Notes: generated by a model not told the origin, from the letters alone. 64,000 nucleotides of DNA from Flavobacterium sp. (GCA_016718345.1 JADKDN010000004.1:1-64000), one strand, 5' to 3'; shown: positions 8,667-19,315, numbered from the stretch's first letter. A program made the numbers and translations.

Positions 8667-9911
8667 ATGGAAGTTTTAAAAATAGCAACGGCAGGAAGTG
8701 TAGATGACGGAAAGAGCACCTTAATTGGAAGGTTATTATATGATACTCAATCATTAACGACCGATAAGATTGAAGCAATAGAAAAGAGCAGTAAACAAAA
8801 AGGATACGATTACTTAGATTTTTCTCTAGCTACCGATGGTTTAGTGGCAGAAAGAGAGCAAGGAATTACTATTGATGTGGCTCATATCTATTTTTCGACT
8901 GCAAAGAAAAGTTATATCATTGCTGATACTCCAGGTCACGTCGAATATACTCGTAACATGGTTACAGGAGCATCTACTTCGCAAGTATCTATTATTTTAA
9001 TTGACGCTCGAAAAGGTGTAATCGAGCAAACGTACCGTCACTTTTTTATCAATAATTTATTGAGAATAAAAGACGTAATCGTTGCCATAAACAAAATGGA
9101 TTTGGTGGATTATTCGGAAGAAGTTTTTAATAAAATCAAAGCCGATTTTCAAGCATTAAATGCTAAAAGCGCTTACAAAGAGCAAAACGTAAGTTACATT
9201 CCATTAAGTGCAATCAACGGTGGAAACGTAGCTCATAAGTCAGAAAATATGCCATGGTATACAGGACAAACCGTTTTAGAGCATTTGGAAAATTTAGAAC
9301 CCAAAGACATTTATGAAAATGGGAAAGCACGATTCCCAGTTCAAACGGTAATTCGACCAAAAACAGAAGAATATCATGATTTTAGAGGATATGCTGGAAA
9401 ATTATATGGTAACAATATTAAAGTTGGAGATGACGTAACCGTGCTTCCTTCTTTGACAAAATCAAAAATAACAAACATTCATTTTTTTGATAAACAGTAT
9501 GACGAGGCTACAGCGGGTTCATCCATCACCATTGAATTAGATAATGATATTAATGTTACTAGAGGCGATATGATTGTAAAATCTGATGAACTTCCTAGAA
9601 TAGAAAAAGATATTACCACCACAATTTGTTGGATGGATAGTAAAAAACTGGTTGCTGGTACAAAATACTTGATTCAACACAATACAAATAGGGTTTTAGC
9701 AAAAATTGAAAGTGTAAATAATGTAATCGCAACCGATTATTCTGGAGTTACTCCGTCATCTCAACTAGCTATTAATGAGATAGGCGAAGTAACGATTAAA
9801 TTAAGCAAAGCATTATATTTTGACACTTACAACGAAAATAAATCAAACGGTGCATTTATTTTAATTGACACCGCTACAAACACAACTGCAGGCGTTGGTT
9901 TTATTAAATAA
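8667..9911 (+). CDS. cysN: Sulfate adenylyltransferase subunit 1 (GTPase)
   Basis: GTPase subunit of ATP sulfurylase; GTP hydrolysis drives APS formation by CysD. It has 414 residues in the EF-Tu-like fold: G1 GSVDDGKST (10-18), switch II DTPGH, G4 NKMD, G5 around SAIN, then two beta-barrel domains. There is no fused APS kinase domain. Since CysH has the [4Fe-4S] cysteines of APS reductases, a PAPS-independent route is consistent. The upstream spacer (8570-8666) carries the A/T-rich tandem TTTAAAC words also seen before metZ. Confidence 0.96.
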   Translation: MEVLKIATAGSVDDGKSTLIGRLLYDTQSLTTDKIEAIEKSSKQKGYDYLDFSLATDGLVAEREQGITIDVAHIYFSTAKKSYIIADTPGHVEYTRNMVTGASTSQVSIILIDARKGVIEQTYRHFFINNLLRIKDVIVAINKMDLVDYSEEVFNKIKADFQALNAKSAYKEQNVSYIPLSAINGGNVAHKSENMPWYTGQTVLEHLENLEPKDIYENGKARFPVQTVIRPKTEEYHDFRGYAGKLYGNNIKVGDDVTVLPSLTKSKITNIHFFDKQYDEATAGSSITIELDNDINVTRGDMIVKSDELPRIEKDITTTICWMDSKKLVAGTKYLIQHNTNRVLAKIESVNNVIATDYSGVTPSSQLAINEIGEVTIKLSKALYFDTYNENKSNGAFILIDTATNTTAGVGFIK

Positions 9912-9941
9912 ATCCAGCTTTTGCTAAAAACATAATTACAG

Positions 9942-12031
9942 ATGCAAAGTTTTAGAACCGAAATAGAAGATCCAATTGTCCAAAAAGACATTATCGATTT
10001 AGAGAAAAAAATTGCTTTATTCCGTGATGGAAAAATTGATGATGAACGTTTTCGTAGCCTTCGTCTGGCTAGAGGTGTTTATGGTCAACGTCAGGAAGGC
10101 GTACAAATGATTCGTATCAAATTGCCATTTGGTAAAGTTACAAGTCAGCAATTACACCGTATCTGCAAAGTATCAGACGAATATTCAACGGGTCGTTTAC
10201 ACATTACAACACGTCAGGATATTCAAATTCACTATGTGAGTTTAGACAAAACACCAGAGCTTTGGGCGGAGTTAGAAAAAGACGATGTGACTTTAAGAGA
10301 AGCTTGTGGAAATACGGTCAGAAATATTACGGCAAGTGAAACAGCAGGAATTGATTCAGACGAACCCTTTGATGTGTCGCCTTACGCACACGCCATGTTC
10401 CAATTTTTCTTGAGAAATCCTGTGTGTCAGGAAATGGGACGTAAATTTAAAATTGCATTTTCATCTTCAGATAAAGATACAGCTTTGAGCTATTTGCATG
10501 ATTTAGGATTTATTCCAAAAATTGTAAATGGTGAAAGAGGTTTCAAAGTGATGCTTGGAGGTGGTTTAGGTTCTCAACCGCAACACGCTGAATTATTATC
10601 AGAATTTATTCCAGTAAATCAAATTATACCAACTACCGAAGGTGTTTTGAGAATATTTGACCGCTACGGAGAAAGAGCCAAACGTTTGAAAGCACGTATG
10701 AAATTCTTAATTAAAGATTTAGGAAAGGATGAGTTTTTACGATTGGTAGAAGAAGAGAAAAAAGCGTTGTCCTATAAAACAGTCGAAATCGACACAAATG
10801 CTTTCGATGTTGAAATTCCAACTCCATTATTAGAAGTTCCAAAAGTAACAGTTGAGGATACTAACGCTTTTGAGGCTTGGAAAAAATCCAATGTGATTCC
10901 ACAGAAACAAGCAGGATATGTAGCTATTGGAATCAAAGTTCATTTGGGAGATTTTTATACCGATAAAGCAAGAGCACTAGCTGATTTGATAAAAAATTAT
11001 GCAGCAAATGAGTTGCGATTTTCTTTAAGACAGAATATTATAATTCGTCATGTAAAAGAGGAAAATCTTCCGTTTTTTATCAAGAATTAGCAAAACTTGA
11101 CTTTGTAGCAACAGGATATGATAGTATTGCAGATATAACCGCATGTCCAGGAACTGATACGTGTAATTTAGGTATTGCAAGTAGCACAGGAATCGCTGCC
11201 GAGTTAGAAAGAGTTCTAGAGACGGAATATCCACAGTATGCTAATAACAAAGAAATTGCCATAAAAATTAGTGGTTGTATGAATGCTTGTGGGCAACACA
11301 ATATGGCTGAAATTGGTTTTCAAGGAATGTCTATCAATTCAGGGAAATTAGTTGCTCCTGCACTACAAGTATTATTGGGAGGAGGGAATTTAGGAAATGG
11401 TCAAGGACGCTTTTCTGATAAAGTAATTAAAATCCCAAGTCGTAGAGGACCAGAAGCTTTGCGGTTAATTTTGAATGACTTTAGTGCTAATGCAAACGGT
11501 CAGTCATTTTTGAATTACTATGATTCTAAAGGAGAAAAATATTTTTATGAATTTTTGAAACCTTTGGCAGATGTAACCAATCTTACCGAAGCAGATTTTA
11601 TAGATTGGGGTAATGCTGATAATTATGTTAAAGCTGTTGGTGTTGGAGAATGTGCCGGTGTTGTTATTGATTTAGTAGCGACTTTAATTTTTGAAGCGAA
11701 AGAAAAATTAACTTTTGCACAAGAAGCTTATGAGGATGAAAAATGGGCGGATGCAATTTATTTAGCTTATGCAAGTCTTGTAAACGGAGCTAAAGCACTA
11801 TTGCTTGCAGAAAATGAAAAAACAAATCATCACGCAGGAATCATAGATTTATTTGATAAAGTTTTTATTGAAAGCAAGAAAATTGAATTGGATTCAACTT
11901 TTAGAGATTTGGTTTATCAAATTAATAAAAATGAACCTTCAAAGGCATTCGCAAAAAAATACATTGAACAAGGAGTTACTTTTTTTGAGAAAATTGAAAA
12001 TTATAGAGATAAAGACCTAGCAAATGCATAA
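9942..12031 (+). pseudogene. Ferredoxin-type sulfite/nitrite reductase with C-terminal HEPN-like domain, one frameshift
   Basis: Siroheme/[4Fe-4S] reductase of about 696 residues, expected to carry out the six-electron reduction of sulfite to sulfide given the operon. The first segment (9942-11090) has two half domains with GRLHITTRQDIQIHYV. The second resumes in another frame: TACPGTDTCNLG and KISGCMNACGQHN (about 11140-11300) supply the four cluster cysteines. The break lies at the T run at 11071-11076, where one extra T restores FFYQELAKLDFVATG, so a homopolymer error is likely. The last 130 or so residues (EAYEDEKWADAIYLAYASL...KTNHHAGIIDLF) resemble HEPN domains. The end overlaps cobA by 8 bp. 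Confidence 0.88.
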
Positions 12032-12800
12032 AGTAATTCAACCAAAAGTAACTTTAGTTGGCGCAGGACCAGGAGATCCAGATTTGCTTACCATAAAGGG
12101 TGTCAAGGCTCTTTCAGAAGCCAACGTGGTTTTGTATGATGCATTAGCTAATGAAGAAATTTTGACGTATGCTCCCAAAAAATCGATAAAAATTTTTGTT
12201 GGTAAAAGAAAAGGACTTCATGAATATTCTCAAGATCAAATCAATCAATTGATTGTTGATAATGCTTTGACATACGGTCATGTAGTTCGATTAAAAGGAG
12301 GTGATCCATTTATCTTTGGTCGTGGCAGTGAAGAAATTGAATATGTAGAAAGTTTCGGTATCCCTACGTTTGTAGTTCCCGGAATATCTTCATCAATTGC
12401 AGTTCCAGCATGTCAAGGTATTTCATTGACTAAAAGAGGAGTTTCAGAAAGTTTTTGGGTAATTACAGGAACAACTTCAGACAGGAAACTATCTAATGAC
12501 GTAGCCTTAGCAGCAAAATCATCTGCAACAGTTGTGATTTTGATGGGTATGAGCAAACTTTCTCAAATTGTCACTTTGTTTCAAAACGAAGACAAAGGAA
12601 AAACCCCAGTTGCTATTATTCAGAATGGGACGATGACTAACGAGAAAATTGGAATTGGAACTGTTGATACGATTGTAAATGTAGCTCAAATGAATAATCT
12701 ATCTTCTCCTGCAATTATTGTAATAGGCGAAGTTGTTAGAGAAAGCAATAAATTGAAAGGATTTTATGAGGAATTTATTTCAAACGAAATAAATAAATAA
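12024..12800 (+). CDS. cobA: Uroporphyrinogen-III C-methyltransferase
   Basis: A 258-residue SUMT enzyme that methylates uroporphyrinogen III twice with SAM to precorrin-2, the first step to siroheme for the sulfite reductase just upstream. Key motifs are VGAGPGDPDLLTIKG (residues 12-26) and RLKGGDPFIFGRG (about 93-105). Length and motifs match stand-alone CobA/SumT rather than fused CysG. The start overlaps the reductase end by 8 bp, and the siroheme synthase domain protein follows 5 bp later, indicating translational coupling. Confidence 0.95.
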   Translation: MHKVIQPKVTLVGAGPGDPDLLTIKGVKALSEANVVLYDALANEEILTYAPKKSIKIFVGKRKGLHEYSQDQINQLIVDNALTYGHVVRLKGGDPFIFGRGSEEIEYVESFGIPTFVVPGISSSIAVPACQGISLTKRGVSESFWVITGTTSDRKLSNDVALAAKSSATVVILMGMSKLSQIVTLFQNEDKGKTPVAIIQNGTMTNEKIGIGTVDTIVNVAQMNNLSSPAIIVIGEVVRESNKLKGFYEEFISNEINK

Positions 12801-12805
12801 TTGGA

Positions 12806-13384
12806 ATGGAAAAGAACGAATTATATCCCATTTTTTTAAAACTACATCAGCTTAATGTGCTCATTGTTGGCGGTGGAAATGTAGGTTTAGAAAAGTTATC
12901 GTTCCTACTAAAATCAAGTCCTAATGCAAATGTTGAGGTAGTGGCTCCAAGATTTTTACCTGAACTAGAAGCTTTGGCGCAACAGCATTCTTCAGTGAAG
13001 TTGACGTATAAAAAGTTTAACCGTTGGATGCTTCGCAAAAGAAATATGGTTATCGCTTGTACCGATGATTTGAAAGTAAATAGAAGGGTTTATGATTTGT
13101 CAAGAAAAAGATATCTGATTTGTAATATTGCCGATACTCCTGGTTTATGTGACTATTATTTAGGAGGAATTGTTACAAAAGGCAATGTCAAAATTGCTAT
13201 TTCGACCAATGGAAAATCACCAACAACCGCTAAAAGATTGAGAGAGTTTTTTGAAGAAATTATCCCTGATGATATCAACAAAATGGTCGAGAACCTGAAC
13301 GAATATCGTAAAACACTAAAAGGGAATTTCGAGGAGAAAGTTCAAAAAATGAATGAAATTACCGAAGTTTTAAAGAATAAATAA
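12806..13384 (+). CDS. Precorrin-2 dehydrogenase / sirohydrochlorin ferrochelatase
   Basis: A 192-residue protein equal to the N-terminal half of CysG (Met8p-like). It oxidises precorrin-2 with NAD+ and inserts Fe2+ to make siroheme. The NAD-binding VGGGNVG lies at residues 21-27, and the conserved block CNIADTPGLCDYYLGGIV is followed by ISTNGKSPTTAKRLREF. Paired with cobA it completes siroheme synthesis inside the sulfate-reduction operon. The CysG-like function is thus split over two genes here. Confidence 0.92.
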   Translation: MEKNELYPIFLKLHQLNVLIVGGGNVGLEKLSFLLKSSPNANVEVVAPRFLPELEALAQQHSSVKLTYKKFNRWMLRKRNMVIACTDDLKVNRRVYDLSRKRYLICNIADTPGLCDYYLGGIVTKGNVKIAISTNGKSPTTAKRLREFFEEIIPDDINKMVENLNEYRKTLKGNFEEKVQKMNEITEVLKNK

Positions 13385-13490
13385 TAGTCAATACAAGTGT
13401 GACAAATGTCACACAAAAACTAAAAAATCATTCGTTGATTTGTATCATAAAAAGCCAAAAAAATAATAACAAAAGACAAAATAGAATACA

Positions 13491-14539
13491 ATGGTTAAAA
13501 CAGACATACTTATAATTGGAGACCAACCGGTTTATTTGCCGTTTTTGAAGCGGGATTGTTAAAATTGAAATGTCATATTTTAGATGCGTTACCACAAGCA
13601 GGTGGACAGCTTTCAGAATTATATCCTAAAAAACCAATCTATGATATTCCGGGTTTCCCAGAAGTTTTAGCAGGAGATTTGGTTGATAATTTAATGGAAC
13701 AAATCAAACAGTTTGAACCTGGTTTTACACTTGGCGAACGTGCTGAAACTATCGAAAAACAAGAAGACGGTACTTTTATTGTCACTTCAAATAAAGGGAA
13801 AAAATTTCATGCTCCAGTAATTGCTATTGCAGGTGGATTAGGAAGTTTTGAACCAAGAAAACCGCTTATTGAAGATATTGAATTTTATGAAGACAAAGGA
13901 ATAAAATACTTTATCAAAAATCCTGAAAAATTTAGAGACAAAAGAGTAGTGATTGCTGGTGGAGGTGATTCAGCGTTGGATTGGAGTATTTTCTTGTCAA
14001 ATGTAGCTTCTGAAGTTACTCTTATTCACAGAAGAAACGAATTCAGAGGTGCTTTAGATTCTGTAGAAAAAGTACAAGAATTAAAGTCTGCAGGAAAAAT
14101 TAAAATGATTACTCCTGCTGAGGTTGTAGGTTTGAATGGTGCCGAGCATCTAGAATCAGTAGATATTGATGAAAATGGAGCTCACAGAAATATTCCGTGT
14201 GATTATTTCATTCCACTTTTTGGATTAACTCCAAAGTTAGGACCTATCGCAGATTGGGGGCTTGAAATAGAAAAGAATGCTATAAAAGTGAATAATGCTT
14301 TAGATTATCAAACGAATATTCCCGGAATTTTTGCCATTGGCGACGTAAACACTTATCCAGGAAAACTAAAATTGATTCTCTGCGGATTTCATGAAGCTAC
14401 TTTAATGTGTCAAGCTGCATATCAAATTATTAATCCAGGAAAAAAATATGTATTGAAATATACTACGGTTAGCGGAATCGATGGATTTGACGGTAGCCGT
14501 AAAGAAGCTCCAAAAGCAGTAGTGAAAGCTATTGTATAA
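13491..14539 (+). pseudogene. Ferredoxin/flavodoxin-NADP reductase, TrxR-like type, frameshifted near start
   Basis: FAD-dependent oxidoreductase of about 350 residues, similar to thioredoxin reductase-like ferredoxin-NADP+ reductases. It probably feeds electrons to the sulfite reductase in the same operon. The ATG at 13491 gives MVKTDILIIG, but the FAD-binding GxGxxG is broken: GGAGACC stands where GGAGCAGGACC is expected, a 4-base loss. From about 13530 the frame is clean: PQAGGQLSELYPKKPIYDIPG, the NADPH site AGGGDSALDW, and the C-terminal IFAIGDVNTYPGK. There is no CxxC redox pair, so it is not a thioredoxin reductase. Confidence 0.85.
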
Positions 14540-14564
14540 TAGCCCATTTTTTAATATCAAAAAT

Positions 14565-14596
14565 ATAGCGCTAATACTTGCAAGTATTAGCGCTAT
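14565..14596. terminator. Perfect 32-nt palindrome, likely end of the cys operon
   Basis: Sixteen bases (14565-14580) are followed directly by their exact reverse complement (14581-14596), 25 bp after the last cys-operon stop. It has no clear T tail, so it may be a hairpin terminator of weak type or a protein-binding dyad. The right arm also overlaps the likely promoter spacer for the riboswitch transcript (TTG 14578-14580, TTACTTTG about 14601-14608). Confidence 0.5.
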
Positions 14597-14629
14597 GTGT
14601 TTACTTTGCAGTGTTCTTAAACGTATTGA

Positions 14630-14733
14630 CAGTTATCACGAAAGGCGGAGGGAAAGACCCAATGAAACCTTAGCAACCCTTTACCTTAAAGAAGGTGCTA
14701 CATTCTACCACGTAATGCGCGGATAGATAACAT
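14630..14733 (+). ncRNA. SAM-I (S-box) riboswitch upstream of metH
   Basis: The S-box core is easy to read: GAAAGGCGGAGGGAAAGACCC, then ATGAAACCTTAGCAACC, then a hairpin with AAGGTGCTA and the closing GGATAGATAAC. The P1 helix pairs GTTATC (14632-14637) with GATAAC (14726-14731). SAM-I riboswitches lower expression of methionine genes when SAM is plentiful. This one lies about 180 nt before the split metH/metF operon. I see no strong intrinsic terminator between 14734 and 14910, so control may be through translation or a less obvious hairpin. Confidence 0.9.
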
Positions 14734-14910
14734 AAGAAGTACTTGTGAAGTAGTTCTCAAACCTTTTCCTGACAATTTCTCAAAAATAGTTAAGACATCG
14801 ATATTGATTTTACAAGAACTGATTCTATTTTTTTCAATCAATTAATTCAGTATCATCAATTTTAAAATATAATCATTTAAGGGTATACTATCCTTGTTTA
14901 AGAAAAAATT

Positions 14911-15912
14911 ATGTCAAAAATAGAAGAAGCAATCAAAAAAAACATACTCGTTCTTGACGGAGCAATGGGAACCATGTTGCAGCGTTATAATTTCTCCGAA
15001 GAAGATTTTCGAGGCGAGCGCTTCAAAGACTTTCCACATTCACTCAAAGGAAATAATGATTTATTGTCATTGACACAGCCTCAAGCTATTGCAGCTGTTC
15101 ACGCAAAATATTTTGAAGCTGGAGCTGATATTGTGGAAACGAATACTTTTTCGGCAACAACAATTGGAATGGCAGATTATCACTTAGAAGATATCGTTTA
15201 TGATTTAAACTATGAATCGGCAAGAATTGCACGAGAAGTGGCAGATGAATTTACAGCAAAAAATCCTAACAAACCTCGTTTTGTTGCAGGTTCCATAGGG
15301 CCTACAAACAGAACGGCTAGCATGTCTCCAGACGTAAATGATCCTGGATACAGAGCCGTGACTTTTGATGAACTACGAATAGCGTACAAACAACAAGTGG
15401 AAGCGCTCATTGAAGGAGGAGTAGACTTATTATTGGTGGAAACTATTTTTGATACACTCAATGCAAAAGCTGCTTTATTTGCTATCGAAGAAGTTAAGGA
15501 GGAACGTAATCTAGCCATACCTATTATGGTTTCGGGTACTATTACTGATGCTTCAGGAAGAACACTTTCTGGTCAAACAGTTGAAGCTTTTTTAATATCA
15601 ATTTCACATATTCCACTATTGTCTATCGGGTTCAATTGCGCTTTAGGAGCCGATCAATTGAAGCCCTATTTAAAACGATTGGCAATGAACACACAACTCA
15701 ATATTTCTGCTCATCCAAATGCAGGATTGCCTAATGCCTTTGGACAATACGATCAATCACCGGCAGAAATGCAAGTATTGATTAAAGACTATTTACAAGA
15801 CAATTTAGTGAATATTATTGGTGGTTGTTGTGGTACCACACCAGAACACATCAAAGCAATAGCAGAAGTTGCAGCAACATTTAAACCAAGACAAATTTTA
15901 GAAGCCGTATAA
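14911..15912 (+). CDS. metH: Methionine synthase, homocysteine-binding (Zn) part
   Basis: A 333-residue homocysteine S-methyltransferase domain, equal to the first module of E. coli MetH. The zinc ligands are C243 (GFNCALG) and C306-C307 (GGCCGTTP), and [10 protein letters not shown] (15-24) is the family start. Bacteroidota commonly encode this module as a separate protein, so the split is not a defect. The stop TAA shares its last A with the ATG of the second metH part. It lies downstream of the SAM riboswitch. Confidence 0.95.
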   Translation: MSKIEEAIKKNILVLDGAMGTMLQRYNFSEEDFRGERFKDFPHSLKGNNDLLSLTQPQAIAAVHAKYFEAGADIVETNTFSATTIGMADYHLEDIVYDLNYESARIAREVADEFTAKNPNKPRFVAGSIGPTNRTASMSPDVNDPGYRAVTFDELRIAYKQQVEALIEGGVDLLLVETIFDTLNAKAALFAIEEVKEERNLAIPIMVSGTITDASGRTLSGQTVEAFLISISHIPLLSIGFNCALGADQLKPYLKRLAMNTQLNISAHPNAGLPNAFGQYDQSPAEMQVLIKDYLQDNLVNIIGGCCGTTPEHIKAIAEVAATFKPRQILEAV

Positions 15913-18304
15913 TGACCGAATCAAAATATTTAAAATTATCAGGTCTTGAACCTTTAATTATAACTCCTGAAACGAATTTTGTAAATGTTGGTGAGCGAAC
16001 AAATGTTACTGGTTCTCGAAAATTTCTTCGTTTAATCAAAGAAGAGAAATACGAAGAGGCTCTTGATATTGCTCGTGCCCAAGTTGACGGTGGCGCACAA
16101 ATTATTGATGTCAACATGGACGAAGGAATGTTGGATGGTGTTTATGCCATGACAAAATTCCTTAATCTTATTGCGGCCGAACCAGATATTGCCCGAGTTC
16201 CAGTAATGATTGATAGCTCCAAGTGGGAAATTATCGAAGCGGGATTAAAAGTAGTTCAAGGCAAGGGCGTTGTGAATTCCATTTCATTAAAAGAAGGAAA
16301 AGACGCTTTTATCCATCATGCCAAATTGATAAAAAGATATGGTGCTGCTGTTATTGTTATGGCGTTTGACGAAAATGGTCAAGCCGACACCTACGAGAGA
16401 CGTATCGAAATTTGTAAAAGAAGTTATGATATTTTAGTCAATGAAGTTCATTTTCCTGCCGAAGATATCATTTTTGATCCTAATATATTTCCAGTTGCAA
16501 CTGGAATGGAAGAACATAAATTGAATGCTTTAGATTTCTTTAGAGCTACAAAATGGATTCGTGAAAATTTACCCTATGCAGGAGTATCAGGTGGTGTGAG
16601 CAATGTTTCCTTTTCGTTTAGAGGTAATGACAAAGTGCGCGAAGCCATGCATTCGGCTTTTTTATATCATGCCATTAAAAATGGAATGACTATGGGAATT
16701 GTAAACCCAGAAATGTTGGAGATTTATGACGAAATTGATCCTGTATTACTGCAACATGTGGAAGATGTTTTATTAAATAGAACTGAAGATGCTACAGAGC
16801 GTTTGTTAGATTTAGCCGAAAGTTTTAAAGGAGATTTTAAAATCAATGAAAAAGCCATACAAGAATGGCGTAATGGTTCTGTTCAAGAAAGGCTAACTCA
16901 TTCGTTGGTAAAAGGAATTGATGAATTTATTGAAATAGATGTTGAGGAAGCAAGGCAATTAGCATCTAAGCCTATTGAGGTTATCGAGATTAATCTAATG
17001 GCAGGGATGAATGTGGTAGGTGATTTATTTGGTAGTGGAGCGGATTGATTACACCTTCATTGGACGAGATGGTTTATTTAGCCAAAGAATTGGATAAATT
17101 AAATATCAAAATACCAATCATGATAGGTGGTGCAACAACTTCGCGTGCGCATACTGCAGTAAAAATTGCTCCAGAATATAAAGAGACTGTTGTGCATGTA
17201 AATGACGCTTCTCGAGCTGTAACAGTGGCGAGTAATTTATTGCAACTAGAGACTAAAGTAGAATATTCCAAAACTATTCGTGAGGAATATGACAAGCTCA
17301 GAGAAGGTTATCTGAACAGAAGTAGAGATAAAAATTATTTATCTATTGAACAAGCACGTAGAAATAAATTGCAATTAAATTGGAATAACTTTAATACGGT
17401 AAAGCCTAATTTTATTGGAACAAAAACTATCAATGTTGAACTTTCTGAATTGGTCGATTTTATAGATTGGACTCCATTTTTCAGTTCATGGGAATTATTT
17501 GGAAAGTATCCAGCGATTTTAACCGATGAGGTTGTAGGCGAACAAGCAACAGCATTATTTGCAGATGCCCAAAAGATGTTGAACCAAATAGTTTCTGAAA
17601 AGTGGTTACAAGCCAAAGGTATTCTCGGTATATTTCCCGCTAATCAGATTAATGATGACGATATTCAAGTTTCAGACGAAGAGGGAGGAGAGTTGGTTAA
17701 GTTTTTAACGTTACGTCAGCAATCACAAAAAACAGCTGGCGCTCCAAATATAGCACTTGCTGATTTTATAGCTCCAAAAGACAGTAAAAAGCAAGATTAT
17801 ATAGGTTGCTTCTGTGTGACAACAGGTTTTGGTGTTGATGAAAAAGCCGCTGAATTTGAAGCGGCTTTAGACGACTATAATTCCATATTGGTTAAAGCAT
17901 TAGGAGATCGATTGGCTGAGGCATTTGCTGAATACTTGCATTTAAAAGTTCGAAAAGAAATTTGGGGTTACGCATTAGACGAGAAATTATCCAATCAAGA
18001 TTTGATAGCTGAAGAGTATAAAGGAATTAGACCTGCACCTGGTTATCCTGCCTGTCCAGATCACTTAGAAAAACCAACAATTTGGAAGTTATTAAATGTA
18101 GAGCAAGAGATTGGGGTAAAGTTGACTGAAAGTATGGCGATGTGGCCGGCTTCATCGGTTTCGGGCTATTATTTTGCAAATCCAGAAAGCAAATATTTTG
18201 GATTAGGTAAAATAAAAGAAGACCAAGTAATCGATTATGCTAAGAGAAGAAATATTTCCACAGAGACGGCTACGAAATGGTTGAGTCCTAATATAGCTGA
18301 TTAA
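15912..18304 (+). pseudogene. metH: Methionine synthase, pterin/B12/SAM part, internal deletion
   Basis: Second half of cobalamin-dependent methionine synthase. Residues 1-270 are the methyltetrahydrofolate-binding domain ([14 protein letters not shown]), followed by the cap domain, which stops at [11 protein letters not shown] (near 17040). The text then jumps directly to [18 protein letters not shown] in another frame. About 95-100 residues that normally lie between are absent, including the GDVHDIGKN segment whose histidine binds cobalt. The remainder is intact: IGGATTSRAHTAVKI, then the SAM-dependent activation domain with RPAPGYPACPDH. Total 797 readable codons against roughly 890 expected. 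Either a real deletion or a collapsed assembly. Confidence 0.9.
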
Positions 18305-18314
18305 ACAAAAGAAT

Positions 18315-19271
18315 ATGAAAGTTACAGAACATGTAGAAGCTGCAAAAGGAAATACCTTATTTTCCTTCGAAATTATCCCTCCTCAGAAAGGTAAAAGTAT
18401 TCAGGAATTGTACGATAATATCGATCCATTGATGGAATTTAAACCACCATTTATTGATGTAACTACTTCTCGTGAAGAATACATTTACGTTGATAAAGGC
18501 AATGGATTATTAGATAAAAAACTTACTAGGATGCGTCCAGGAACGCTTGGTATTTGTGCGTCTATAAAACACAAATACAATGTAGATACGGTGCCTCATG
18601 TGCTTTGTGGTGGATTTACCAAAGAAGAAACAGAATATTTATTGGTAGACTGTCACTATTTGGGAATTGAAAATGTTATGGCTCTGCGGGGTGATGCGAT
18701 GAAGGATGAACAATATTTTATTCCAAAAGAAGGCGGAAATAATTATGCTGTAGATCTAGTAAAGCAAATCGATCAATTGAATAAAGGAAAGTATTTGCAT
18801 GAAGTTATGGATATCGATAATAAATCGGATTTCTGTATTGGAGTAGCAGGCTACCCAGAAAAGCATCTAGAGTCTCCTTCATTGACTTCCGATTTGAAAA
18901 GATTGAAAGAAAAAGTTGATGCAGGTGCTCATTATGTTGTAACCCAAATGTTTTTTGATAATTCAAAATTTTTCGAATTTGTTACTAAGGCAAGAGAAAT
19001 GGGAATTACCGTTCCTATTATTCCGGGAATCAAGCCAATTGCAGTAAAAAGACATCTACAGGTATTGCCACAAATTTTTAGAATCGATTTGCCTGAAGAT
19101 TTAATCAATGCCGTTGAGCAATGTAAAACAGCTTCAGATATTCGACAAGTAGGCATAGAATGGGCCATTCAGCAATCATTAGAATTGAAAGCAGCAGGGG
19201 TTCCTGTCTTGCATTATTATTCTATGGGTAAATCTGAAAATATCAGGCAAATAGCGAGTAAAGTATTTTAA
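18315..19271 (+). CDS. metF: 5,10-methylenetetrahydrofolate reductase
   Basis: A 318-residue FAD enzyme that reduces 5,10-methylene-THF to 5-methyl-THF, the methyl donor of MetH. It starts FSFEIIPPQKGKS, and has ENVMALRGD and AGAHYVVTQMFFD, the conserved MetF blocks. It begins 10 bp after metH, so it is part of the SAM-riboswitch operon. A bidirectional terminator follows at once. Confidence 0.96.
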   Translation: MKVTEHVEAAKGNTLFSFEIIPPQKGKSIQELYDNIDPLMEFKPPFIDVTTSREEYIYVDKGNGLLDKKLTRMRPGTLGICASIKHKYNVDTVPHVLCGGFTKEETEYLLVDCHYLGIENVMALRGDAMKDEQYFIPKEGGNNYAVDLVKQIDQLNKGKYLHEVMDIDNKSDFCIGVAGYPEKHLESPSLTSDLKRLKEKVDAGAHYVVTQMFFDNSKFFEFVTKAREMGITVPIIPGIKPIAVKRHLQVLPQIFRIDLPEDLINAVEQCKTASDIRQVGIEWAIQQSLELKAAGVPVLHYYSMGKSENIRQIASKVF

Positions 19272-19306
19272 ACAAAAAAGACATTCATTGAATGTCTTTT
19301 TTGTTT
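19270..19306. terminator. Bidirectional terminator after metF
   Basis: An 18-base arm (19270-19287) and its exact reverse complement (19289-19306), with A runs on the left and T runs on the right, serve metF on the plus strand and the converging glucanase gene on the minus strand. Confidence 0.85.
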
Positions 19307-19315
19307 AAAATGGTA

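Noticed and set aside
9942..12031. Programmed ribosomal frameshifting in the sulfite reductase or exbD genes
   Set aside because: Breaks differ in position and type, lack slippery-site plus structure layouts, and occur in many unrelated genes; sequencing error explains them better.
14532..14726. 64-residue open frame after the ferredoxin reductase
   Set aside because: It runs through the palindrome and the SAM riboswitch aptamer, overlaps the previous gene's end, and resembles no protein.
14911..15912. Metal-binding part of MetH as a separate gene seen as a broken gene
   Set aside because: The stop/start overlap and clean ends fit the normal split arrangement in Bacteroidota.
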